A DNA stretch of 29,558 bases, from positions 330,036 to 359,593 of the forward strand of contig BFEA01000092.1 of the NCBI GenBank assembly GCA_003427395.1, in the 5' to 3' direction. The stretch is from Chara braunii (lineage: Eukaryota > Streptophyta > Charophyceae > Charales > Characeae). Shown here one piece after another: positions 10,376 to 18,026 of this stretch. Made by a program: the position numbers and the translations under genes. How positions within the stretch are numbered: the stretch's first letter is position 1; the number at the start of each line of letters is the position of its first letter. Under the pieces are notes generated by a model that saw only the letters and a program-made list of their open reading frames with translations, did no database searches and had not been told where the DNA came from.

Positions 10376-10699
10376 CTAGGTTTTTCTCCATAGCTCTGAG
10401 ACGGTTTTCCCGGCAGCCTCACTCTCTAGAGCACTTTTGAACTGTCCAGCAGCAAGCCTTGCACGGATGCCCTTCACACATCTCACATTGTTCACAACTA
10501 CAAGGACATGTCGTTTGCAGAGAAGACCGCCTATGGCCCCTGTGCCAGAGCCTGAAAACGCATCAACAACATATGAATCATTTGGATCGGAAAATTTCTT
10601 CACAAACCATTCGTACAGAGCAATGGGTTTCTGGTAGGGGCAAAGAGTTTGGCCATCCACATGGCAAACAAACTTCTTGGACACGGAAGGTATGGTCCA
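10376..10699 (-). pseudogene. Methyltransferase C-terminal part with AdoMet-binding motif I
   Basis: After the third internal stop the frame continues WTIPSVSKKFVCHVDG, then CPYQKPIALYEWFVKKF, which matches the HPTQKP-ALYEW segment preceding motif I in beta-class enzymes. Motif I itself, DAFSGSGT, is at 10564-10541. The acidic residue expected after the next strand (motif II) is replaced by Asn-Asn (VVVNNVRC). A final helix, RARLAAGQF, is followed by the natural-looking TAG stop at 10376-10378. The identity as a class I DNA methyltransferase is secure. Substrate preference cannot be read. Confidence 0.85.
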
Positions 10700-11323
10700 T
10701 TAGTTCAGAGGCGACTCGGCGTCATTGAATTGAAACTGCAGAGGTTCTCTTGTCTTGCTTTCGCTGTAGAAACCCAGGACACAAAACTGCACGCAGTTGG
10801 TCAACCTCAGACCACTAGGCGGAAGCACGTTAGGAGCTGCCCACACACCTATCTCAACTCCACAATTACACTCACTTTCAAAGACTGACTTCACATCAAG
10901 AAGCATTCCTGCAGAACAAAAAGCTGCCAACACCCAGTGTGGCGAAACTGTGATATCCTTGAAGTTCCTTGTGCAAGTTAGGATTTGCTCTCTGCTGAAA
11001 GGCTCTTCATCCCCTTCGCAGTCATCAGCATTCCAGCCACATGGTAAGTCCATTACACACAAAGTGAAGGGGAGCCTGTCTTCAAGTTTCCTAGGTAAGT
11101 CCAGCATATCACACTGCAGAACCTTGACAGTCCCCTTATACCCTTCACCCTTATAGAGAACCCACTCACTGAGCAAGCTCTCAACGCTGGCTGGTTCCTG
11201 TGTTGAGCCCCCCTCCCCAGCTGTCCTTTGATTAAGTTCCTCAGCCTGTTCGTACCTCTTTGCTTTGACACAGTAGGCAGTCATTTCTTTGACATCATCC
11301 CGTGGCTTCTTCTCATAAAAGTT
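10700..11323 (-). pseudogene. Methyltransferase N-terminal part with divergent catalytic motif IV
   Basis: The frame begins just after the TAA at 11324 (NFYEKKPRDDVKEMTAYCV) and ends at the TAA at 10700. A core strand leads into DLPCGW (11050-11033), in the position of the DPPY/DPPW catalytic motif of amino-methyltransferases. Pro is replaced by Leu and the aromatic by Cys, with a Trp two residues later. Further motifs include HWVLAAFCSAGMLL (helix and strand) and CVQFCVLGFY (late strand). The divergence of the catalytic motif is a second sign, besides the stops, that this copy is not active. Confidence 0.75.
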
Positions 11324-12277
11324 TTAAAACTGAGAGAGCATCTCTTCTCTTGTGTGGACTGGGTAGTCCTTTTTTGCCTTATCCCAACTTTCTAAACCCA
11401 CACCCTTGACAAAAGCGGCAGCAGTTCTTTCTCTGGTTTTAATCCTTGCCAATTTCTTGTCCATCTCGTCCAATGAAAGTTCACCGTTCACCACCTCTGT
11501 AAGCACGGGAATGATTACCCCATCAGAGAGGGAGCCAAGTTGTAGCCATGGCTTGAATGGCATATCAGATGGCTCACTCACAATTTCATTTTTAGGCGTC
11601 ACATACATGAGCGGATTTAGCGCCATCAGAGATAAGCACTGCTCACACATGTCGGTCTTCTGCTTTCTCTTCGGCATGCCCCTACCTCTTCCTTTTCCTT
11701 TCTCCTCCGCCTTCATGGAACTCTCTGCTACTTCGAGACTTTTCACATTTTTCCCGCCTATCCCTTTCTTCATTTTGACATCTTTAATTTTCCCCTCCTC
11801 CCAAAGCCTGAAGATGTCTGCAACTAGGCTCCACAACTCAGGGCCCCGCATACAGATCTGAAGTTGGGCATCAAAAGGAGAGATCTCACTCCATTTGTTG
11901 GCCCTCAGACCGAGTTCTTCCAAGCAAGCACATTTGACCTCATGTGACTTGACGCACCCGTGTTTCTCAAACACTTGCCTCCAACACCTCATTCTCTGAA
12001 TGAATGTCAACCTTTTGTGATAGCCGGCCATCACATTGTGCTCATGGCCAACCAATCTTGCCTCCTCTGTTGTTAGCCCAACATAAACATAGCAAACGAA
12101 GTACTTGAAGTGTTCATTCTTTGGATACATTACGGACAAGCGGCTATGTGCTTCCCTACAATGGCCACCTCCTATGATCCACAAAGTATACCCACCTTCT
12201 TGCAGTCTTTTCATGTCCACGTCCTCAACCTTGGAGCACTGCGAAGGGTCAATAAGAGCAACCGAAGGAAGAGGATC
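11324..12277 (-). pseudogene. ParB-like domain with basic linker
   Basis: Immediately after the TGA at 12278 the frame reads DPLPSVALIDPSQCSKVEDV, then WIIGGGHCREAHSRL (from about 12181). The latter corresponds to the ParB/sulfiredoxin-fold signature in which a strand precedes G-H/E-R-x-x-A. It continues with EEARLVGHEHNVMAGYHKRLTF, like the E-N...R helix of ParB families. Downstream is a basic Lys/Gly stretch (GKGRGRGMPKRKQ, possible nuclear localisation signal) and a CEQC pair. The assignment rests on motif pattern only; a profile search would settle it. Confidence 0.65.
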
Positions 12278-12280
12278 TCA
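12278..12280 (-). other. Premature TGA inside the ParB-methyltransferase frame
   Basis: The codons on both sides are in one frame (APA, stop, DPLPS). TGA could have arisen from CGA, a CpG-containing Arg codon prone to deamination, but this origin cannot be shown from one copy. Confidence 0.85.
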
Positions 12281-12905
12281 TGCCGGGGCTCTTTCCATTG
12301 AAGCCATAATACACCTGACATGGTAATCTGCTGGTTCCCGTATCTCCATGGAACGCTTGCCATCAGGAGCATCTACCGCCGGCCTCACCATGCAACTTAG
12401 AGGCAGGTAAAGTGTATTATTTGATACTTTCCTGTCTTGCAATGTGACGAGTGTCGATTGCATGTTGTCTGCAGGGGTCGAGTAGCCAGGCGCAAGGTCA
12501 GCTGCAGCTCCAGAGAGTTGAAGCTCTTTCCCTTTTCCCTTTTCCGAGAGACCCTTCCCCTTCCTTTTACAGCCTCTAGAACTGCTCTCAGGGTTCGCTC
12601 CCACGGAAGGTGACGTGACCAGTGCCCTCTTATCTTGGTCGGATGCCCGTCCTCTGGCGGGTGCACCAGAGACAGTCGGCGCGCGTCTCGGACGTGCTGT
12701 GTTGACATTCAGCAAAGCCGACTGTGAAAGCGAGACAGGGTCGATGGAAGGCCGCGAACTCATGGACCAATTCGGCTCGTTGAGCCCCGGCCAGACAGGA
12801 TCTGAGGCCTGGCTGACGATGGGAGGATATGTACGCTGGCCGGGAGGCTGATAAAGGAAAGATGGCTGGCCATGTTGCACATCGATTGAAGGCATGCGCT
12901 CGCCA
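12278..12905 (-). pseudogene. Ser/Pro-rich linker of the fusion gene
   Basis: This part is in the same frame as the ParB and methyltransferase parts and ends at the internal TGA. It is disordered-looking (PSIDPVSLSQSALLNV, then a basic KRKGKGLSEKGKGKEL patch) and then becomes ordered near SCMVRPAVDAPDGKRSMEIR, just before the stop. That ordered piece probably starts the ParB-like domain, so the TGA falls inside a conserved region. Confidence 0.6.
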
Positions 12906-13155
12906 GGGAAGGAGCAGGTGCTTGTGCATAAGAAGCATATTGTTGCATGTTTTGCGGCTGCATTTGTGGTACCTGTTGCGTGTTTCGTTGTTGCATATGT
13001 GGCATCTGCTGCACGTTCTGCGGCTGCATTTGTGGCATCTGCGAAAACAAGGGTTGCTGCACCTGCCGCCCTCTGGTACAGTAGACAGTCATATACTGTT
13101 GCAGTGTTTGACAAAAGACCTGATAAGTCATGCAAAACAGATAAATTACCCACAA
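12905..13155 (-). pseudogene. Glutamine/methionine-rich N-terminal repeat
   Basis: The frame reads QQPLFSQMPQMQPQNVQQ followed by two more MPQMQ-type units. The DNA repeats in about 33-bp steps between 12940 and 13055 (CTGCGGCTGCATTTGTGGCA-type words on the plus strand). It shifts to the linker frame near 12905. Low-complexity Gln-rich segments are often disordered or aggregation-prone. The start codon is uncertain; the Met at about 13131 is possible. Confidence 0.5.
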
Positions 13156-13179
13156 ACTATTTTAGAGAGTCTGGAATGG

Positions 13180-13510
13180 TTCAATGAACTAACCAGCCAA
13201 TCAGCCATTTGATCAATCAACCAGCTAGTCAGTCATTCAATCAACCAGCCAAACAACAATCCTATGCATCAACCAACCAATCAGTCGTTCAATCATCCCC
13301 CCAACCAAATAAACAACCAAGCAACCATTCGATCAATCAAGAGTCAATCAATCAACCATCTATCAACCAGCCAGTCGGGCTGAATCAGCCATTCAATCAA
13401 CCAGCTAAACAGCCACTCGCTCAATCAGCCAATCAGTCATTCAATCAACAAGCCAACAGCCATTCGCCCAGCCAATCAGCCATTCAGCCGTCCAACACTT
13501 GGAGATTACA
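13180..13510. repeat. CAAT/CAAC-rich minisatellite
   Basis: Degenerate units of the kind CAATCAACCAGCCAAWCAGC repeat with variable length. The plus-strand ORF at 13209-13577 (Asn-Gln-Pro-Ser rich) is a translation of this repeat and not a gene. A second array of the same type is at 14720-15050. Confidence 0.88.
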
Positions 13511-13854
13511 AACTGAAGCAGTTTTCCAACACTGGGAGATTGATTACAAATTGAAACAACACCGTAAACGAATTTGAGAGCTTAAGAAAAATTGGGTCCT
13601 ATTGTTGCATTCTCTCAATTTCTCGAAAATCTGACCGAAAACTTTATCGGTCAGAATTTTCTATTGTCCGAAACCGCATCACAAACTGTCCTTCACTCAT
13701 CTACTGTTCCAAGTTGACTGTTCCATCCCTGCTACCTTCAGCTCACATCCACTGCCAGATGTCGTGTTCCTCGCAGCTCTCGCCAACTCAGCATTCTTCC
13801 ACCCCCTTTCCTCTCTTCCCACCGGTCTTGTCGCTTTCTTCAATGACCTCCATA
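13511..13854. repeat. Diverged palindromic module and pyrimidine-rich DNA
   Basis: GAAAATCTGACCG, then ACTTTATCGGTCAGAATTTTC at about 13625-13661, is a diverged arm of the palindromic modules described downstream. After it comes pyrimidine-rich DNA without ORFs. Confidence 0.55.
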
Positions 13855-14068
13855 ATCATTGATTAACGCTAAATCTGTGATTGACTGACAAACGTTCTGA
13901 CTACCTGAGCGACTGACTGATTGACTGGCGGGACGAGGAACGCGGTAGAGCGAGCTTGGCGGGATCCTGACGGGGATGAGGCTAGCGGGAAGGAGAAGAG
14001 CAGGCCGCGCCTAGGTCGTTTTGGCCAATCACAAAAATCGAACCGATATAGTTATCGGTCTCATTTTC
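13855..14068. repeat. Composite repeat, copy 1, ending in a single palindromic arm
   Basis: GATTGACTGACAAACG words lead into GTAGAGCGAGCTTGGCGGGA, then AAGAGCAGGCCGCG, the leader GTCGTTTTGGCCAATCAC (14015-14032) and one palindromic arm (14034-14068). Parts of the same sequence recur at 14340-14455 and 16310-16412. No coding capacity. Confidence 0.7.
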
Positions 14069-14150
14069 ACAAAATTGCTTTGATTAGCGCTGAATCTATG
14101 ATTGACTGACAAACGTAACAGCCGCGAGTATGTCGTTTTGGCCAATCACA

Positions 14151-14238
14151 AAAATTGAACCGATAAAGTTATCGGTCGCATTTTCACAAAGTTGAGGATA
14201 CGCGAAAATACGACCGATAACTTTATCGGTTCGATTTT
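14151..14238. repeat. Palindromic module A, 88 bp
   Basis: Arms of 35 bp (14151-14185 and 14204-14238) are inverted copies matching at 33 of 35 positions, around an 18-bp loop. Each arm contains ACCGATAA, a 2-bp centre, then TTATCGGT, which is itself a palindrome. The leader GTCGTTTTGGCCAATCAC precedes it and pyrimidine-rich DNA follows. Confidence 0.9.
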
Positions 14239-14719
14239 CTCTAGCCCTCCAGTCTCCTCACCCGGCCAGTGCGGCCACTCTACCTGCTTCTCCCACTCTA
14301 CCCGCCACTCTGCCTGCTTCTCCCCCATTGCCCCGTGACCTCAATGCTCATCGATTATCGCGTTATCTCTGGTGGACTGACAGACTACCCAAGTGACTGA
14401 CTGATGGATTGGCGGGACGACGAACACGGTAGAGCGAGCTTGGCGGGATCGTGAGGCTACACGGGGTGTCGATTTTGCTAATTACACCCGGCCACTCTAC
14501 TTGCTTCTCCGCCTTTGTGCCCTTCTTTTCCTCTTCCCGCCACTTGCCCGCTTCTCCCCACTTGCGCCCTTCTTCCACTTGTCAACCGAGCTTTTCTCAC
14601 CCCCTTCCTCTGCCTCCCACCCGTCTTGTCGCTTTCTCTCCTCGGTATGACCTCTTAACCCCTTTCCTCTGCTTCCCACCCGTCTGGTTGCTTTCTCTCC
14701 TCTGTTCACTGATTAACTT
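14239..14719. repeat. Polypyrimidine tracts and composite repeat, copy 2
   Basis: CTGCTTCTCCC/CCACTCTRCC words dominate 14240-14335 and 14485-14700. Between them, at 14340-14455, is a second copy of the GACTGACTGAT and GTAGAGCGAGCTTGGCGGGA repeat. ORFs on either strand are translations of the repeat. Confidence 0.7.
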
Positions 14720-15050
14720 AACCATTTGATCTATCACCCAACCAATCAGCCATTCAGTCGATCAAGCACCCAATAAGCCCTCACGCAATTGATCAGTCAA
14801 GTCTGCCAGACAACCATTCGCCGAGCTATTCAACGAATTAACAGCGAAACCACCATTCGATCAATCAGCGAAGCAGCCATTCGATCAATCAAGCAGTCGA
14901 GCAGCCATTCGATCAACCAGCGAAGCAGCCATTCAATCAATCAATCATGCAATAAGCCACTTAGCCGATTCGAAGAACCATTCAACGAATTAATAGCCAA
15001 ACAGCCTTTCAATGAGTGACCAGCCAATGAGCCATTCAACCGTCCAATAC
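14720..15050. repeat. Second CAAT/CAGC minisatellite
   Basis: Units such as GCAGCCATTCRATCAATCAG repeat irregularly, with the same word set as 13180-13510. It ends just before the next palindromic module. Confidence 0.85.
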
Positions 15051-15073
15051 GTGCGTCGTTTTCGCCAATCACG

Positions 15074-15161
15074 AAAACCTAATCGATAACGTTATCGGGC
15101 GCATTTTCGCAAAGTTGGGGATACGCGAAAATATGACCGATAACTTTATCGGTTCGATTTT
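15074..15161. repeat. Palindromic module B, 88 bp
   Basis: Arms 15074-15108 and 15127-15161 pair as in module A, with several changes in the left arm (AATCGATAACGTTATCGGGC). The leader GTCGTTTTCGCCAATCAC precedes it. It has the same total length and loop size as module A. Confidence 0.85.
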
Positions 15162-15226
15162 CTCAAACGCCTGTCTCTCGGCCACTCTACCTGCTATCCC
15201 CGCTACTCTGCTTGCTTCTCCGCTTT

Positions 15227-15304
15227 GACGTTGATGGGAACGGAACCATCGGTTTCGACAAGTTTTTAAACATAATGGCGAGAAAGATGAAGGACACAGA
15301 CTCA
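15227..15304 (+). pseudogene. Fragment of a calmodulin gene (second EF-hand)
   Basis: Reading from GAC at 15227 gives [20 protein letters not shown] followed by MKDTDS. This is the second EF-hand loop and the start of the central helix of calmodulin, about residues 56-81 of the mature protein. In the 12-residue loop, positions 1, 3, 5 and 7 (D, D, N, T) are kept. Position 9 is Gly instead of Asp, and position 12, the bidentate Glu ligand, is Lys, so calcium binding would be lost. The match starts abruptly after a polypyrimidine tract. It ends before the third EF-hand, and a stop follows within about ten codons. It is a captured piece, not a gene. Confidence 0.85.
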
Positions 15305-16021
15305 CGGCGCCCTACTTCGTTTTGCTGGAGGTAATGCAAAATTTTCGGTTATGAGCCAAACCCTGGTTTCCACCAGAGAATGCAGCTCAAGATCAAACAG
15401 AACATCGATGAACATGAAATGAAGAAGGAAATGTAAGCGACTGAGGCCTCAGGTTGATCTCTTGAGCTTCTAAAGCAGTTTGGCGGTTCACAGCCAGCCC
15501 CCAAGCTAGGTCTTCATGCATGTCGGAGAACATGTTCGGTGGGTGGTTGATGACACACGGTAAACTAAAAATGGCGTGAGAATACGGTTGTTTACATGCA
15601 TCCGCCAGTTTCGGAACACAACCGTTCAGATAACATGTTCATCCAAACGGTCGAATTCCGAGATTGGCGGCTCACTGCGTTGCTTGGCCACAAGTTCGAT
15701 CTTTGAGGATGTCTGAGAACATGTGGTCGGTTGATGGTCCATGACACGCGTTAGCAAGAAAGAGAAGGGTGATAATACTCTTCATTCGAACAGCTGTGCA
15801 TGATGCCATTGCTTCTTATCTGCAGGTTGATCGTGTGAACTTCCGAAGCAGTGGTGGTTGCGGTGCCACAGGCTAGATCTTCATCGACGTTCCGAGTCGG
15901 GGCATGGTCGACGGCAGACTTATTTCCTGTCTGCAAATCAACCAATCGTCGAAACTTCTCTTCTGTGTCTTTCTGATCTTGTCCATAGCAATCAAGTGTT
16001 GTACATATATATAACTTGTTT
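15305..16021. other. Unassigned DNA between the calmodulin piece and an A tract
   Basis: A short open stretch at about 15335-15436 (FGYEPNPGFHQRMQLKIKQN, ending KKEM and a stop) has protein-like composition but I do not recognise it. At 15440-15600 and 15660-15900 related words recur (GGTTGATC, CTTCNRAAGCAGT, GCTAGRTCTTCATC, TCKGAGAACATGT, GGTTGATG), so this is an old internal duplication. It ends in (A)25. Confidence 0.45.
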
Positions 16022-16046
16022 AAAAAAAAAAAAAAAAAAAAAAAAA
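16022..16046 (+). repeat. (A)25 tract abutting a palindromic arm
   Basis: The A run joins directly to the left arm of module C, where the other modules have the GTCGTTTTGGCCAATCAC leader. It marks an insertion or recombination junction. Confidence 0.95.
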
Positions 16047-16119
16047 TTGAACCGATAAAGTTATCGGTCGTATTTTCGCAAATGGAAAATGTGACCGATA
16101 ACTTTATCGGTTCGCTTTT
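16043..16119. repeat. Palindromic module C, 77 bp
   Basis: Arms 16043-16077 and 16085-16119 are inverted repeats of about 35 bp around a loop of only 7 bp. Both contain the ACCGATAA/TTATCGGT inner palindrome. Pyrimidine-rich DNA follows at once. Confidence 0.9.
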
Positions 16120-16411
16120 CTTTTACCCGCTCCCAGTCTCCTCGCGCGGCCACTCTAGATGCCTCTCCCTCTTGCGCCCTTCTTCTCCTCTCCCCGCCAC
16201 TCTGTCTCCTCTCCCCGCCACTCTGTCTCCTCTCCCCGCCTCTCCCCCTTGCGCCCTTCTTATCCTCTCCCCGCCAGTCTCCATGCTTCTCCACCATTGC
16301 GCCATGACCTCCCTGCTCACAGTGAGCGAGCTTCGTGGGATCGTGACAAAGCTCTGGCTAGGCGGGAACAAGAAGAGCAGGCCGCGTCGTTGCCTGTTTT
16401 GGCCAAACACC
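16120..16411. repeat. Polypyrimidine minisatellite and composite repeat, copy 3
   Basis: CTCTCCCCGCCACTCTGTCTC repeats two to three times near 16185-16250 within a CCCTTCTTCTCC-rich tract. Then GAGCGAGCTTCGTGGGATCGTG and AAGAGCAGGCCGCG match the composite repeat seen at 13855 and 14340. Large ORFs across this region on both strands are artefacts of the repeat and the N gap. Confidence 0.75.
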
Positions 16412-16488
16412 AAAATTGAACCGATAAAGTTATCGGTCGTATTTTCGCAAATGAAAAATGCGATCGATAACTTTATCGGTTCGCTTTT
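16412..16488. repeat. Palindromic module D, 77 bp
   Basis: The left arm 16412-16446 is identical in sequence to that of module C. The right arm, 16453-16488, has one extra A and a GATCGATAA variant. The short loop groups it with module C. Confidence 0.88.
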
Positions 16489-16880
16489 CTGTAACCCGCA
16501 CCCAGTCTCCTCGCTCGGCCACTCGAGGTGCCTCTCCCCTTTGCGCCCTTCTTCTCCTCTCCNNNNNNNNNNNNNNNNNNNNNNNNNNNNNNNNNNNNNN
16601 NNNNNNNNNNNNNNNNNNNNNNNNNNNNNNNNNNNNNNNNNNNNNNNNNNNNNNNNNNNNNNNNNNNNNNNNNNNNNNNNNNNNNNNNNNNNNNNNNNNN
16701 NNNNNNNNNNNNNNNNNNNNNNNNNNNNNCCCTGTCTGCTCTCCCCTTGTGTCCTTCTTCTCCTCTCCCCGCCACTCTGTCTCCTTCTCCTCACTTGCGC
16801 CCTTCTTCTCCTATCCCCGCCACTCCGTCTTCTCTCCCCCGTGCGCCCTTCTGCTCCTCTCCCCGCCACTCTGTCGTTTT
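16489..16880. repeat. Polypyrimidine minisatellite with a 167-base assembly gap
   Basis: TTCTCCTCTCCCCGCCACTC-type units lie on both sides of the N run at 16563-16729. The gap falls inside the array, so the true copy number is unknown. Confidence 0.9.
16563..16729. other. Assembly gap (Ns)
   Basis: 167 consecutive N. Any ORF drawn across it is meaningless. Confidence 1.
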
Positions 16881-16926
16881 GGCCAGCCACAAAAACCGAA
16901 CCGATAAAGTTATCGACCGCACTGTT
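16874..16926. repeat. Leader plus a single palindromic arm (half module)
   Basis: GTCGTTTTGGCCAGCCAC followed by one arm with AACCGATAAAGTTATCG. No partner arm follows. Like 14034-14068, it shows that single arms occur without the second half. Confidence 0.8.
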
Positions 16927-17053
16927 TGATACGCTGACAATCCTTCCGATTTGGCTGATTAATTGACAGATGTAGTTTAATCCGGTGACTATATTGTTGA
17001 TTGATTGACTGATGAGGAAGGAGGATTATTACGGGGAATGATTGGTAATTCTG

Positions 17054-17551
17054 TCAGTGTGTTACCTGATCAGGCGTTGTCTTGAGCTTCTGAGTGATTA
17101 TTTCCCACGGGTCATCATAAACATCGCCTCTGAAGTTCTTCTTTAACAAACCGTATCTTGTTGTCGCGTTCTTCCACTGCGTGCAACAGTTAATGATTGT
17201 CGCCTGCCTGCCCCCTTGCTCCTTTGTCGAATATGCAAACATGATACATCGTCCGACGCGCTCGTAAGTGCGAGCGTTCGGGAGCAGTCTATGGAGGTAC
17301 AACCCATCTGGGCTTCCCTGCACAGTCCAATCTAAATTGACGAAGTCGAAATCGTGGGGCAATGCCAACAAAGCCTCTCTAGTCAGCGTAGGCAATGGCG
17401 GTCCCCTCACTCCATCATACGCGTCCTCCTGGGGATCGCCCCCTCCCCCCTCTTCTTGCCCTTCTCCCTCCTCTTCTGCTTCCTCATCCTCCTCTTCTTC
17501 GTCTTGTTGTTCTTCATCTTCCACTTCGTCTGCATCCACAGGCTATTGGAA
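17054..17551 (-). CDS. Exon-like ORF with acidic N-terminal run; family not recognised
   Basis: On the minus strand, a run of Glu/Asp is followed by an ordered-looking part with PLPTLTREALLALPHDFDFV, LHRLLPNARTYERV, TIINCCTQWKNATTRYGLLK and DPWEIITQKLK. The spacing of Trp/aromatic residues in the last part recalls Myb/SANT-like or MADF-type DNA-binding helices of transposon-encoded proteins, but I cannot assign it. There is no ATG near the start. A pyrimidine run and AG (GTTTTTCCAATAG) precede the open stretch like a 3' splice site, and CCTGATCAGGTAACAC near the end offers a 5' splice site. It is probably an internal exon of a minus-strand gene or element whose other exons I cannot find. Confidence 0.45.
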
Positions 17552-17626
17552 AAACCTCCTTTCCGGTGCCATGGTATTCAGTGTCTGCGCAAGACTTACC
17601 GGAGACTCTTTCTGCGGGTGATCGGT

Positions 17627-17993
17627 CATGGATGTTTGCTGGCCCCTTTGCCCGCCTCTTCCTGTGACAGATGTCATGCGCCTAACCCTTCTCCCAATCT
17701 CACGCACGTGCCACGAAGTCAAACGATCTCACACCGCAAAGTGCATACTCGCAACGAAGTTAAGGGCACACCGCGCACAGCCACGTGAGGAGCCTGAGCG
17801 TAGGTGGGCGTGGATATGATTTGCTGGCCCCTCTGCCCGCCTCTGCCGGACAAATGCCATGTGCCGGACCCTTCTCCTACTCTCGCCCAGGTGCCAGGAG
17901 GACGGACTATCTTGCACCATGAAGTACACACTCTGCAAATGAGAAATCAAGGAAAGAGCCACGTGGCCAGCCTTGGGCGTACGTGGACACTGA
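17627..17993. repeat. 186-bp tandem duplication
   Basis: TTTGCTGGCCCC occurs at about 17634 and 17820. Similarity continues through CTGCCCGCCTCT, CCCTTCTCC, GCCACGTG and CGTAGGTGG/CGTACGTGG. The copies are diverged and non-coding. Confidence 0.8.
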
Positions 17994-18026
17994 TGTAGTT
18001 GCATTCCCATTAACCGGGGTGCTCTG

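Larger units (their letters stand above)
10376..13155 (-). pseudogene. Broken ParB-like / beta-class DNA methyltransferase fusion gene
   Basis: Read on the minus strand, one frame runs from about 12900 to the TAG at 10376 with three internal stops and no frameshift: TGA at 12278-12280, TAA at 11324-11326 and TAA at 10700-10702. Upstream, a glutamine-rich N-terminus (about 13155-12905) is in another frame and joins after one frameshift near 12905. Domain order is Q-rich region, Ser/Pro-rich basic linker, ParB-like domain, linker, then a methyltransferase with the catalytic motif before the AdoMet motif (beta-class order). Beta-class enzymes methylate exocyclic amino groups (N4-cytosine or N6-adenine) in DNA. 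ParB-like domains bind, and sometimes cut, nucleic acid and are known beside such enzymes in phages and mobile DNA. Stops, the frameshift and altered motifs argue against function. An intact copy elsewhere in the genome seems likely. Confidence 0.8.

Noticed and set aside
13209-13577. 122-codon Asn/Gln/Pro/Ser-rich ORF
   Set aside because: It is produced by the CAAT/CAAC minisatellite; the same words in the second array (14720-15050) are broken by stops.
16016-16966. Long ORFs on both strands, up to 316 codons
   Set aside because: They span an N gap and polypyrimidine repeats, and are open on both strands because of low complexity.
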